A DNA stretch of 64,000 nt from Corynespora cassiicola (Eukaryota > Ascomycota > Dothideomycetes > Pleosporales > Corynesporascaceae): NCBI GenBank assembly GCA_022059125.1, contig JAEUWY010000015.1:1-64000 (forward strand), read 5' to 3'. The translations under genes were made by a program, and so were the position numbers. Positions 24,362-35,606 of the stretch are shown here, piece by piece; position 1 is the first letter of the stretch; the number at the start of each line of letters is the position of its first letter. The notes under the pieces are model-generated. The model saw only the letters and a list, made by a program, of their open reading frames with translations, ran no database searches and was not told where the DNA came from.

Positions 24362-26062
24362 ATGCAATTGCTTTCCATACTCGCCCTCTGCGGCCTCGCC
24401 ACCGGCGTGGCTGCGAGGAGCTCCAAGCATGCAGGCAAGGCCTTTGAGATTGGACGGCCGCGCGTTGGCCTCCCACCTACCCGCCGCTCTCTTGTTAAGC
24501 GCGAGACCGAGCCTATTGTTTCCCAGAACGAAGATACTGCCAGTATGCTGCTTCAATGGCCTCCAAGCTGCATCTTTGCTAACTACTTCGCAGAGTTCAT
24601 CGTCAACGGCTCGGCCAATGCGATTCCCGGTGTCAACTTTGACATTGGTGAATCATACGCTGGACTGCTTCCTATCAGCAACGCCACAAATGAGACCTCG
24701 GAACTCTACTTTTGGTTCTTTCCGTCTACCAACCCCGCTGCTTCGGACGAAATCACCATCTGGCTGAACGGTGGCCCGGGTTGCTCCTCGCTCGAGGGTT
24801 TCCTCCAGGAGAATGGTCCCATTTCCTGGCAATACGGCACGCCGCACCCCGTCTACAACCCATGGAACTGGGCCAACCTGACCAACATGGTTTGGGTCGA
24901 GCAACCAGTTGGCACTGGCTTCACCCAGGGTACGCCCACAGCAAACTCCACCGAGGAGGCTGCGCAACAGTTCCTCGGCTTTTGGGAGAACTTTGTCGGC
25001 ACGTTTGGTTTGGAGGGTCGCAAAGTGTACATTGCTGGAGAGTCTTATGCTGGAAAGTATATTCCTTACTTTGCCGATGCCATGATTCAGAGGGACGACA
25101 AGGAAGTCTTTGATATCCGCGGCATCATGGTTTACGATCCCTCCGTGGCCGACGATGTCATCTTGGAAGACAGTAAGTATGATCCTACAGTTGTTGAAAA
25201 TCAACTCCGCTAACATCATGCAGTCCCTGCCGTCGCGTACGTGAATGAGTGGGAAGGCTTGTTCAACCTCAACAAGACGTACCTCGAAGATATCAACGAC
25301 CGCGCCGAAAAGTGCGGCTACACTTCGTACCTCGAAACCTACATGACTTTCCCTCCCTCTGGTCCTCTTCCCCAGCCCAATATGACGAGCAAGGACGAGG
25401 GTTGCGACCTATGGAGCGAAATTACCGACGCCGTCATGCTCACTAACCCCTGCTTCGACATTTATCAGATTGCAACCACTTGCCCTCTGCTCTGGGACGT
25501 TCTCGGCTTCCCCGGATCGTTCGGCTATCTTCCCGAGGGCGAGACCATCTACTTCAACCGCACCGACGTACAAAAGGCAATCAATGCGCCCGTGCAGGAG
25601 TGGGAAGAGTGTTCCAATGGCGTCCTCGACATCGACCTGTCCCCGCAATCATCCTACACTGTTCTGCCCCGCGTCATCGATGCGCTCGAACGCACCATCA
25701 TCGTGCACGGCGACCTGGACTGGATTCTCCTTCATAATGGAACGCTTCTCACCATCCAAAACATGACCTGGGGGGGCCTGCAGGGCTTCCAAGAGCCACC
25801 TACCCAGGACTTCTTTGTTCCCTACCACGAAGACATTAGCCTCAGCAGCTTGAGCGCCAAGGGCGTCATGGGTACCTGGCATGAGGAGCGCAAGTTTACC
25901 TACGTTCTGCAGCGCATGAGCGGACACATGGTTCCTCAGTACCAGCCCAGCAGCGCGTACAGGCAGCTAGAGTATCTCCTTGGTCGCGTGGACAGTCTGA
26001 GCAGCACCCAGGCGTTTACCACGCTGCCATCGGGCAATGGGACGAACAGCACGGGGTATTAG
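24362..26062 (+). CDS. Secreted serine carboxypeptidase (S10)
   Basis: Three exons, 24362-24542, 24594-25172 and 25224-26062, give 532 aa. Both introns are 51 nt with a GCTAAC branch site. The first keeps the frame open if retained. The start at 24362 opens a signal peptide (MQLLSILALCGLATGVAA); an in-frame upstream ATG at 24296 does not. The S10 fold is shown by IWLNGGPGCSSLEGFLQENG, nucleophile S211 in GESYAG, an aspartate in HGDLDWILLHNGT (D419 likely) and H488 in SGHMVPQYQP. A dibasic KR after the propeptide (LVKRE) may be a Kex2-type site. The enzyme removes C-terminal residues from peptides, probably extracellular or vacuolar. Together with the sedolisin next door it makes a small peptide-degrading pair. 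Confidence 0.92.
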
Positions 26063-26497
26063 TGTAATCCGGTTTTTCTTTTCTTTTTCTACGCGATGAT
26101 ACGTTCACCATGGGCCCTCATGCCGGGACGAGATGAATTGGTGGATCGGATGCCTTTGATTTTCTGAAGTATTAGAGGGCCACGAGCTATCGAGAGGTCT
26201 TACACTAGACCCCATGCACCTAAATGCCTTTGGACGTAGTTAATGTATATTATCCTTCGTTATCAACATCATCAGTTCCCAAACAAACCCCATAATAAAG
26301 TTGCCCTCGGAACCCCCACACCATCGTTCCGCCTCGGAACGCCCTCGTCGAATCAGACCCCCGAGCACTCCCGACCTCGGCTCGCGTCATCCCATCCTGC
26401 CCGGGCGTGCGCAATCCCCGCCGCACCCCCACCATCACCATGATACCACCACAATGCGCCCCAAGATTCCCTTTTGCACCGCCAACACGCACGCAAC
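26063..26497. other. Intergenic between carboxypeptidase and dehydratase genes
   Basis: No gene seen. It holds the 3' flank of the carboxypeptidase gene and the promoter of the dehydratase gene. A CA/CC-rich tract at about 26400-26480 lies just before the dehydratase start. Confidence 0.4.
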
Positions 26498-27765
26498 ATG
26501 GCCGACCCCGCGCACTCCCCGTCCCTAACGCGCGACTCGGTGCTCGCGGCACACGAGCTCGTCAAGCCACACATTCACCGCACGCCAGTGCTGACGAATA
26601 CGACACTGTCTAACCTGGCGTCGGCACCGCAGGCTGCAGAGGCGTTGCGGGGAACACAGTGGGAGAGTCAGGAGCCTGCGAAGCCGGAGATACGGTTATT
26701 CTTCAAGTGTGAGAATCTGCAGCGGATTGGCGCGTTCAAGGTGCGGGGCGCGTTCCATGCGGTGAAGAGGTTGATTGAGCAGGATGGACTAGAGGTGGTG
26801 AGGAAGAGGGGAGTGGTGACGCATAGTAGTGGTGCGTATTATCCAAGCACTTTTGGACCTTCTGCTGCTAACAGAGAATTCCTATAGGCAACCACGCGCA
26901 AGCCCTCGCCCTCGCCGCCCGCACCTTTTCCATCCCCGCCCACATTGTCATGCCTTCCATCTCCACGCCGTCCAAGATTGCAGGTACACAGTCCCAGGGC
27001 GCCATTCTGCACTTCTCGGGCTCGACAGCGCAGGAGCGCGAGGCCGTCGTTGCAGATGTCGTCAAAGAGACGGGCGCCACGCTCGTCCCGCCGTACGATC
27101 ACCCAGACATTATCCTCGGGCAAGGAACCATGGGGATCGAGTTCGAGCGCGAGGTCGAGGAATTGATCAGGGGGAAGCAGAACTTGAGCGTTGCGGAGGG
27201 CAAGGCGGGACTGGATGCGGTGGTGGCACCGTGTGGGGGCGGGGGCATGCTCAGCGGGAATGCCGTCGCGCTCAAGGGCACGGGCATCAGGGTGTTTGGC
27301 GCGGAGCCCAGCTTTCAGGGCGCGGATGATGCTAGGCGGGGTGTCGAGGCGGGACAGCGCATCACCAGCGTCAAAACGCTTACCATAGCCGACGGCCTGC
27401 GGACGCCGCTCGGGGAGTGGACTTGGAAGATCGTCAGCGACAAGGGGCATGTCGAGGGCCTGTACAGCGTCACGGAGCGCAACATTAGGGATGCCATGAA
27501 GTTGGTTCTCGAGCGCATGAAGGTGGTCGTCGAGCCCAGCGCCGTTGTGCCGCTGGCCGTCGTTCTTTACAATGAAGACTTTAGGAAGTTGGTGGAGCGC
27601 AGCGGAGAGGGATGGAATGTGGGCGTAGTGTTCAGTGGGGGAAATACCACCGTGGAAGCCATCAGCAAGATCTTTGCGGATGCTGCCTCGGAGGAGAAGG
27701 CGGAGAGGGAGGAGGGTGTTCTAGCCAAGGATGGGGGAAGAGTCGCGGAGAATGTGGCCGGATGA
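26498..27765 (+). CDS. PLP-dependent serine/threonine dehydratase or serine racemase-like
   Basis: Two exons, 26498-26831 and 26888-27765 (intron 56 nt, GTGCGT..ATAG with CTAAC branch), give 403 aa. This is a fold-type II PLP enzyme. The Schiff-base lysine is K81 in GAFKVRGA, the phosphate loop is CGGGGMLSG, and the intron falls inside the conserved SSGNHAQALALAA segment. The family deaminates L-serine or L-threonine to the 2-oxo acid, or racemises serine; sequence alone cannot separate these. No ACT regulatory domain follows, so it is not the biosynthetic threonine deaminase type. The start at 26498 (MADPAHSPSL) was preferred over the ATG at 26474. It converges on the HAD phosphatase with only 122 bp between stops. 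Confidence 0.88.
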
Positions 27766-27887
27766 TGCCGCGTACAAGAAACCCCGTCTGACCCTAGCCT
27801 TTCATAGAAACAAACATGTTACTTCGTCTATTATGATAAGGCCATCAATCGGCACACTCTCACTTCTCGTCCTCCGTCAGCCTCTCT

Positions 27888-29071
27888 TCAATCAACCCCC
27901 TTCGCATCCACCTCCTCCACATCCCCCTCCACCCTGCCCTCAAAGCCCCCGTCCAAAATCCCAATCAGCTCATCCAACCTCTCCACCACGAGATCTGTAT
28001 GCTCATGCGTCGCCAAATGACGATTGACATCATTCACCAGCAACACCGTCGCGGCCCCCGCTCGAAACCCGGCCGTCATGTCATCAATGCTGTCCCCGAC
28101 CATGATGAGCGACTTGCCCCCGTCGCCCGTCCCCCACGCCTCGGCAATGTGCAAGATCCCCGCCGGATCCGGCTTCGGCGGGCGAAACTCGCGCGTCACA
28201 ATGGGCGCGAAGGTGCTGTCCGGCAGGAAATTGGACAGCAGGTGTGCGACGGGGGCGTCGAAGTTGCGGGTGCAGATGCCCTTGCGGACGCCGCGGGCGT
28301 CGAGGTGCGCCATCAGGGGCTGCAGGCCCGGTTGGGGCTTCTGCGAGGCCATGGCGGTGCGCTCGATGGTGCGGATTTTCTCCATGGCGGCGGTGGAGGC
28401 GGCGGGGGGGAGGGAGTAGATGTGGTCGAGGATGTCGGTGGATTTGGGGATTCCGAGGGCGGCGCGCATTTCGCCGAACATGTAGTTTTGGGGTTCGCCT
28501 GGGAGAAGTGAGCTTGTGTTTGTTTAGGAGGGGGGGGTTAATTCTTTGGGTGTTTTTTTTTGGAATCGAGCGGTGTGGGTAGGTATAGGAAGAATTGGTG
28601 AAGAAGGCTTGGATGAGACAATGGAGTAAAAGGAAAGCCACGAGCGTAGATAGAAGCGATATAAAACAATGTATCGCATGAATAAGGTGAATGGTGTATG
28701 GAAAAGCATGTCGTAGACCAAAATGTGATGTGGGACATCCATCGCACGGCATATCCCGTGACCTTGCACAGCGGGCAGTCACACGTCCAATCGGGAAGAG
28801 GCTCAGGCCGTGGCAGCTTAGCACAAATATACTTACAAAGCGTCCCATCAACATCAAACACAACGCCCTTTAACACCGGTCTCTCGTCGCTCGCCTTCCT
28901 CTTGGCTGGGTCGAGTGGCGCAAATCGCCGAGGCCGCAAGGGTCGTGGAGTCATGACGCTGCTGTATCCGCGACCGTGGCAGGGGCTGGGGCTCGAAAGG
29001 GCCGTCGAAATAATTCTCGGGTGTGAAATTCTTCTGAGGTGGTTTGATGGCCGAAAGAAGAGTGTGGTCAT
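27888..29071 (-). CDS. HAD-superfamily phosphatase, possibly mitochondrial
   Basis: Exons 29071-28837 and 28498-27888 give 281 aa. The intron is 338 nt, by far the longest in the window, but the join (DVDGTL then CEPQNYMFGEMRAALGI) and both splice sites are sound. HAD motif I is FDVDGTLC (D73, D75), motif II lies near CTRN, and motif III/IV is MVGDSIDDMTAG with a KPDP loop before it. These enzymes dephosphorylate small metabolites. The first 39 residues are rich in Arg and Ser and end RGYSS, typical of a mitochondrial presequence. The second ATG (28954, MTPRPLRP) would give a cytosolic form. Substrate is unknown. Confidence 0.87.
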
Positions 29072-30644
29072 GATAGCCAGAGTGGTGGTTGGGGGTGCCC
29101 GATGTGTTTTGAGGTGTGGGTCCGTGGGGATGCAAATTGCGGGGCTGGCAACAACAGGTCGCCGTAGTGGGGTTTTGATGCCATGCTTTTTCCGGTAGGA
29201 TGGAGATCGCTGGCATTCAGCAATGAAGCATATCAGGAAAAGCGTATAATGTTTTGAAGTTTATATCGTTTTATTCATTTCCCTGTCAATTATCTCGTAG
29301 ATTCCATGCATTCTCACCAACTAGCTATGGCGCTATATTGAAGAAACCTGCTAGTTCATCTGAGTCGCATGAGGATCCAATCTAAAAACCGAAAAAAACA
29401 ATCACCACGCCTCTCAATAGATTCTTGAACAATCCTTAGCTTTTGATCTCGAGCAACAAATACCGTAATCTTTAGACCATCTAATACCTCCCGTCACGGA
29501 CGAAATTGTGTTCGCATACAGGGCTATGGAACAGGCTCTTATCGAGTATGTCCAGTTCCGCCACAAGAGCTACTATGTGGCTGTATTTCTTACGATAAAG
29601 CCGGCCAAGAATGCATCTGAAAGCAAAAAAATGGTCAGCTTAGGTAGAATGGCCCCGGGAAATAGATGATAAGTGCTGGGAAAAGCTGAAGGTTTCTCCG
29701 CACAATGCACATGGGACACTGCCGGTGTTGAGCAATGAATCAAAAAAGTGTTGGAGGCCTATATGATGGGTTCGATTCAGTATCATGAAGCCATTATCAA
29801 TCGCTAGCCACGTCCTTGGGCCAGTACGCACCATATGTTGTGGTGGATCACAAGAGAGAAGATCCAAATTCGAAATTTAACCCTTTTCCTGATTCAAATC
29901 GTCAATCCTTTATTTGTTGTTATTAAGGATCTATCCATTCTACGCAAAATTATAGAAACTAAAAATACTATTTGAAGGCTTGCCGATGGCTCAGTAAAGG
30001 ATCTCGTCTCCCATTCATCATGGCGTATCTTCTCTGAATGACTCACTATATTAATTCGCATAAAGTACTTGATCTTGGGGCTGATTGACGCACTAGTTAT
30101 TTGAATAGACCCTAAAACACTTCGAAAGAATCCAAATCTGGGACATTTGCTATAAACATCTCAAAATTAGATATGAATATATCTGTTCAGCGTCAATCCC
30201 GATATCCCTTCCGCCACAATCTATATAAATTATCGGTAGGTTCCACTATATCATACTTTCAGTGTATCGGAACAGATAAGATCTCAGGAAAAACATGGGC
30301 GAATAGCTTCGATGCGCCAAAGCATTTTTAAAATTCAGTCCTGCTTAAAATCAGTGTTCTCGAACGATGCATTAGCCATTTTGGCTGATTGTATTTGTAA
30401 CTGTTATCCTCATGTCCGTTTTTATTCCAAAGAATCATATTTTTTGTAGTGAATATCAAATTTTTGTTTTGATACAATACGCGTGGTAAAAAAGTGAAGG
30501 CCTCAACACGACTATTAAGCTATCCGACAAGTATCCAGGACCCGCTCGACCAAACACTCTCTCCTTCCGGCCCCATTATGCAAGAAATTCTCTCTCTCTG
30601 CCAATTCTCATAGACCTTTTTGTTTTTGATAAAACTCGTTCATC
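29072..30644. other. Intergenic, 1.6 kb, AT-rich
   Basis: No supported gene or RNA. The composition is more AT-rich than the flanks. It is the shared upstream region of the leftward HAD gene and the rightward gene at 30645. Confidence 0.45.
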
Positions 30645-31757
30645 ATGCCGAAGCACCTGCGAGACAAGCGTCTTCCGCAGGCTCAATCCGACGATAGGCA
30701 GGCCACGACGAGAGCCCCACCACCAGAGCTAACAGCGGCCAGTTCAACAACACGTTTCCGCCAAGGCAATATAGGTGAAAATGGTCGAAAGATACTCAAT
30801 GACTCCAACCGCTGGAAGCCCTATTCCATAGCCTCCCAGAACCTTGGTGTGAATCGCGACCACAGTTCGTTCAGAGACCAACTCGAGACACCACGTGCTA
30901 AAGCAGCTCTAGATGGACTGGCAAAACAAACGGTCCAGACGGTCAACGCACCGCACCTGACAGATGCCGAGGTCAAATACCTGGGCAAGATCAAGGACAT
31001 CCGCTATGATCTGAAAAAGGGCCAGCGCACTGAGCTCTTCCATGGTCCGACCCTCTCGATCTGGGCCGACTCGACATTTGTTGGCCACGTGCCACTGCAA
31101 CTTGCATTCGCCGCCTCCACCCTGGTCCGAGAGGAATACTCCAAGAAAAACTCACTGAAGGATTTAACCATTCGAGGGTTCAACGCGAAAATGGCCAAGG
31201 TGGCTCTGGAGTGGCTTAGGTCCAACATCGGCAAGGACCGTCCGCAGGTGTTCAAAAGGTCCGAGAACATGGAGCACGACCTCGAGACAATCCTCGCATT
31301 CCAGGGCCTGGGCATGCAAATTTACGCGCAGCCAATGGTCAACGCCTGGTACGCCGAGATCAAGAGGAGGATGCCCGACTTCGAGTGGATGCAGATCATC
31401 GAGAAGCTGGCGCCCTCGGATGAATGGGGCATGTTCCATGGAGCCGCCGCTCGGCTTGCACACCTCCAGTTCTACGACAAGATCCAAGACGTCCCAGCAT
31501 ACGAAGCTTTCATGTCTCAGAATCCTCGGTGGGCAGCGGCCATTGAACCAATCTACGAGAAGCTCTTGACCCAGGCACGTGACGGCGGCGATAGAGCCCA
31601 ACGCGACCTCAAGGACAAGAAGCTCACCCACGAGGAGCAAAAGGATATTCGACGGAAAGAAAAGGTGGATCTGGAGGAGGCGTACGGGCAGCTTCTCTTA
31701 TCACGGATTGCTCTGGTCAAGGCTGCCAGTCGTGCAGGCGAGCTTCATGGCCGGTAG
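30645..31757 (+). CDS. Hypothetical protein with BTB-like region
   Basis: A single exon of 370 aa, with no signal peptide or membrane segment. The N-terminal 100 residues are low-complexity and basic (MPKHLRDKRLPQAQ). From about residue 130 there is a compact region starting GPTLSIWADSTFVGHVPLQL that follows the beta-alpha pattern of fungal BTB-like domains and continues with AFQGLGMQIYAQPMVNAWYA. The C-terminus is charged and helical (KDKKLTHEEQKDIRRKEKVD). The same pattern recurs in the gene at 32819-34720. The BTB call rests on pattern only; a structure model would be needed to confirm it. Function is unknown. Confidence 0.7.
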   Translation: MPKHLRDKRLPQAQSDDRQATTRAPPPELTAASSTTRFRQGNIGENGRKILNDSNRWKPYSIASQNLGVNRDHSSFRDQLETPRAKAALDGLAKQTVQTVNAPHLTDAEVKYLGKIKDIRYDLKKGQRTELFHGPTLSIWADSTFVGHVPLQLAFAASTLVREEYSKKNSLKDLTIRGFNAKMAKVALEWLRSNIGKDRPQVFKRSENMEHDLETILAFQGLGMQIYAQPMVNAWYAEIKRRMPDFEWMQIIEKLAPSDEWGMFHGAAARLAHLQFYDKIQDVPAYEAFMSQNPRWAAAIEPIYEKLLTQARDGGDRAQRDLKDKKLTHEEQKDIRRKEKVDLEEAYGQLLLSRIALVKAASRAGELHGR

Positions 31758-32818
31758 AGGTTGAATGAACGTGTCATAAGACTCTTTGAGAGACATTTTG
31801 GATGCGAATATCGAGGCAGACGCAATATATTTGACATTGCGTAATCAAATAAAATGAAGAAACGAAAATTTTGTTTCAAACCGTGATGTGTGCATAGTGT
31901 AACACATGGAGGGAGAAATGTAGAGTCGCGATTCTGGCGCACCAGATGGGATGAAGCATTTGTCTTCTATCCTCCTTGTGGTTCCCACCCTTCACCGAAT
32001 CCCCTGCAACGGTATCTTGCGCTCTTAATACAGACCCCCAAATACTCACAATCACTTTTGAAATCACATCATGGATCTCACCTTGGGCCCCACCCTTCTC
32101 GTCCAAGCTCAAAACACGAAAAGGACCAATAGTGGAACAGCCAATATTCTAACCTTGATTCTCTCGAGTGCAAAGCGCTGCTTGTCTTCGTTACAATGTT
32201 TCATCTTTGGTCACCAACAGCGCCAAACCCTCCCGAGCCGATATTGTAGTCCAAAAGTACTATAGAAGAATCATCACCTTGAATGATACTACGGTATAGC
32301 GTATCCATGTAGATTCTACTTTAACAACGCGAATAGCAACATCTCATTGGGCCAGCTAAACGAAACATTTTTTTTCAAGACATGACTAGGACGCAATGGA
32401 TTGAAGAGAAGTAAGCCCGCCATTTGTTCACAATGTAAATTATCGCTGGCCATGCAAATTCATGACAAATGAATTTATTCTCTGGCAACCTAACTAAGGA
32501 GCCACATCACGCCCGATATAGTTAATCGCTCTTTGGATTTTGCATTTAGCAAAGCATGTTTATCAACTTTCTCGGAAAATAAGAGATTTCGCGAGGCATC
32601 ACCCGTCCGCTGGGAACAAATGCTGCCATGGCGACACTGAAACATTCGGGCTGTCCGTGGACTAATTACTCAAGCTTCCTGAAGCTGACTAGAAAATCGC
32701 AAACAACCCCGTGCATCTTGGCCATGTATGCGCTATGCGCAAGATTTGTCTTTGAAGTCGTGAGCGTTGAGCGGTAACCTTGGCGGGTCTCGACTGAAGC
32801 TGCAGGAGGTGCTTGCTC
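31758..32818. other. Intergenic between convergent genes
   Basis: The 3' flanks of the two BTB-like genes. No gene is seen. Confidence 0.45.
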
Positions 32819-34720
32819 TCAATCAGAGCTCTTCTTCGGGCGATTATTGTGGCTTCCTTGCAGCTCAGTGTCAAGCCGAGTCGTCGGGGTAGGCTGATGA
32901 ACCTCTTTCAAAGCCTTGGGCTTACGAGCTTGCATGAGCCTACCCTCGATCTGCGCAATGGTATCGGCCATCCTAGGGCGACTGGAAAGCAAGGCATCCA
33001 AAGATTGATTGATCGACGCAGGGAGGTTGGCACGAAAGCGCTGATTGGCCAGATTATTCACCAGACACTCCCAGATAGGGTCGTGTTCGTGCCAAGAATT
33101 GTCGTCGATCATCGCGATAACATCCAGAGGCTGCATCTTGGAGCGGATGCGCTCGCAGTACTGACGTGTGATGTGACCCACGTAGATGCTATTCATACCC
33201 AAGACACGTGCCGCGCGACAAATTTTGAAATTTCGTGCGTCGTTGTTGTAGTCGAGTTGAATACTAAAGACCTTGTTGCAGCGAGTGTGGTCTCGCATCC
33301 ACTGAGTGTGTGCCTTGAGCGCGTCAACGTCCATGATTCCGGTGGGGAAATCGATGCGCGTTGCTTTGGGATTGTTGGTGAAGAACATATTCATCTTCTC
33401 AGAGACCTGCATGGCCATGTATTTGGGAACCATCTCTAAGAAAGATCCCATGGCAATGGCTACATCGACACCATTGCCAAGGAGTCGGCGCGCCTCAATA
33501 GGCATCTTTCGAATATCTGCAGTAGTGTCTATCTGGGGAACGTCTTGCGTCTTTGGCCGCTGCGGCATCGTAAAATTCGTGCTCTTTGAGACGGTCTTGG
33601 TGGTGGCCGCCTTTGATTTGCCCCACTTTGTCATGTCAATTCCGAGCTTGAGCTTCGGGGCTGGTGGCACAGGCAGCGTCTTCTTTATGGTCTCGCTAGT
33701 CGCAAATACCGGCTCTTTCAGATCGCAAGGGGCAGGTGAAGATTCCAATGGTGAAGAGACTGACACGAAAGAGTCAGATGCGTCATTGGTCGTCGTGTCG
33801 GTCACCGGTGTGGCGTCAACGGAGGCTTTGACAGAATCGTCCACCAAGCTATCTATGGCCACAGCCTCCACGGCAGTATCACTTGCACTCGGCGAGCGAT
33901 GACCCATTGTAGGAACCTGAACGTAGGAATCCAGCATCGAGTCTTCATCTTCGGAACTCACAGCCTTTGCAGACTTTTGGGTCGAGTCGGAGGTGCCATT
34001 CGATCCATGCATCCGAGTCTCAAGCTCATGGATATGTGCAGCTTTCCCGTCAAGCTTCTTCTCGAGCTCTTGAATCCGGCGGTCTTTCTCATCGACTCCG
34101 GCGACGAGCTCTTGAACGAGCAAGAACTTGGCGTGAACATCCTCTTCCAGCTCAGTGATGCGCTTGTCCTTCCTGTCCATGATAAACTCGGCATCTTCCA
34201 ATCGATGAGAAAGGTCGTCCAGATTGCCTTGAAGCATATCGACGACTCGAGTATGCTTGGACAGACGGTCTTCAAATTGCCGGATAAGATTGTCCTTTTC
34301 GACCGCGGCACTCTCCAATTGGTCGATGCGCTCAACGTAGCGAGCATTGTCCGCCTCCAACTTGTCGAGACGCTGAAGGTGGTGAGCCTTAGCAACGGTC
34401 AACTCCTGGATACGAAGCGTCTTTTGCATGGGCGTGGCATTCATATCATTGTCCTCCTCCTCAGTGGACCAGTCATGAAAGCCACTGAACTTGGTCTGGA
34501 GTGGAGCGGAGAGAGAAGCGGTAGTGCTTGCAGAGACTGCGTGGTTATAGGAATATGTTTCAATGTCTGAGGGGTCGTAGCTGCCACCCTTGGTCCTGAA
34601 TACGATGGTGTTTGACTCGGGTGCCTTGGGAGAAGCAGGCTTTTGCTCATTTTTAGGGGCATGCGGTGGGCTGCTGCTCTTGAGCCGGTCGCGGTGCATG
34701 GCCCAGAAAGCTGCGCTCAT
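32819..34720 (-). CDS. Coiled-coil protein with C-terminal BTB-like region
   Basis: A single exon of 633 aa, counted from MSAAFWAMHRDRLKSS (34720). An upstream ATG at 34861 in the same frame would add 47 residues of leader-like sequence. Residues of about 95-260 form a long heptad-rich coiled coil (RIQELTVAKAHHLQRLDKLE and similar). A Ser/Thr/Asp-rich disordered middle follows. The C-terminal 230 residues are a folded region (GVDVAIAMGSFLEMVPKYMA, CRAARVLGMNSIYVGHITRQ) with the same order of hydrophobic and polar motifs as the protein at 30645. It may be a scaffold or adaptor, but that is only inferred from the architecture. The tail is basic. Confidence 0.75.
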   Translation of the reverse strand: MSAAFWAMHRDRLKSSSPPHAPKNEQKPASPKAPESNTIVFRTKGGSYDPSDIETYSYNHAVSASTTASLSAPLQTKFSGFHDWSTEEEDNDMNATPMQKTLRIQELTVAKAHHLQRLDKLEADNARYVERIDQLESAAVEKDNLIRQFEDRLSKHTRVVDMLQGNLDDLSHRLEDAEFIMDRKDKRITELEEDVHAKFLLVQELVAGVDEKDRRIQELEKKLDGKAAHIHELETRMHGSNGTSDSTQKSAKAVSSEDEDSMLDSYVQVPTMGHRSPSASDTAVEAVAIDSLVDDSVKASVDATPVTDTTTNDASDSFVSVSSPLESSPAPCDLKEPVFATSETIKKTLPVPPAPKLKLGIDMTKWGKSKAATTKTVSKSTNFTMPQRPKTQDVPQIDTTADIRKMPIEARRLLGNGVDVAIAMGSFLEMVPKYMAMQVSEKMNMFFTNNPKATRIDFPTGIMDVDALKAHTQWMRDHTRCNKVFSIQLDYNNDARNFKICRAARVLGMNSIYVGHITRQYCERIRSKMQPLDVIAMIDDNSWHEHDPIWECLVNNLANQRFRANLPASINQSLDALLSSRPRMADTIAQIEGRLMQARKPKALKEVHQPTPTTRLDTELQGSHNNRPKKSSD

Positions 34721-35606
34721 GATGGGCAAAGGAGGCGTGTTTGCTTGCCGCGGATAGAAGAGCAAGTAGGGTGGTTTCAGGGTGAAGTGAGATGTATTGG
34801 GCAGCCCCGGCAACTTGGCTGATGCAAAGGTTGTCGTGTCGCGAAATGGGTGGTGGAGCAAGGCCGGTCGGGTAGGAGCTTATAAGACGCGGAGAGCAGC
34901 AGGTGCCGAGCGGATTCACTCGGCCGCGACAGGGAAAGTGGAAAGGAAGGGATGTCGAGCTTGGTCTCGGCGAATCCAGGCAGAGAGTGAGGCTTGTGAG
35001 GGCCAGAAAGGCAGCGGGTGAAGTACAAACGGGCTGAGAAAAGTTGCCAGGGTGGTGATTTGTGGGGGATGAGGATAGGAGAGGGCAGGTGCCCAGGTGG
35101 AAGGTACGGTAAAAGGTTAGTGCGCTGGCGCATGCGGGGAGGCGGCAGAGGCACGTGAGCTGTCGCCATGATGGTACAAACGGCCAGTCGGTTGGTCTTC
35201 CTACTCTTCTCGGCATGTTCTCTCCTCGGCTGCTTGTTCTTTCTTCTTCGCCTGCCCATGCACGGTGCTCACTCTGGGTGGACATGTCTGGGCACCTGCC
35301 TGGGTGTGCAACCTTGGAAAGCAGACCACGCCCAGCAACTACGGCATTCCCCAGCCAGATGTTTCGAACCAGTGCGGCTACCGAGGTTCCAAGTGCCCGG
35401 TCAGGACTACTATCTTGGATGCCGGCACCCGACTGCCCTGCCCAAACCGGCTCTTCTCAAGTATCGTACAAACACTTATACTCGCCCTGGGCTGTCTCCC
35501 TCGCCTCTTCTTCCACACACCACACGTTAGACACTATTCACTCTCCTCCGCATAGCCAGGTTCAAGTTCGTTCTGTTCACCATACGTTTCCAACAAGACC
35601 CGTACA
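34721..35606. promoter_or_regulatory. Divergent promoter region
   Basis: 886 bp between the leftward coiled-coil gene and the rightward cysteine-rich secreted protein gene. Open frames here lack domains. No individual element is claimed. Confidence 0.4.

Noticed and set aside
28538..28770. Leftward frame inside the HAD intron as coding sequence
   Set aside because: Joining at 28836/28499 restores the conserved HAD sequence; the intron frame matches nothing.
29740..29780. GGTTCGATTCA resembling a tRNA B box
   Set aside because: No matching A box or acceptor stem could be found at the right distance.
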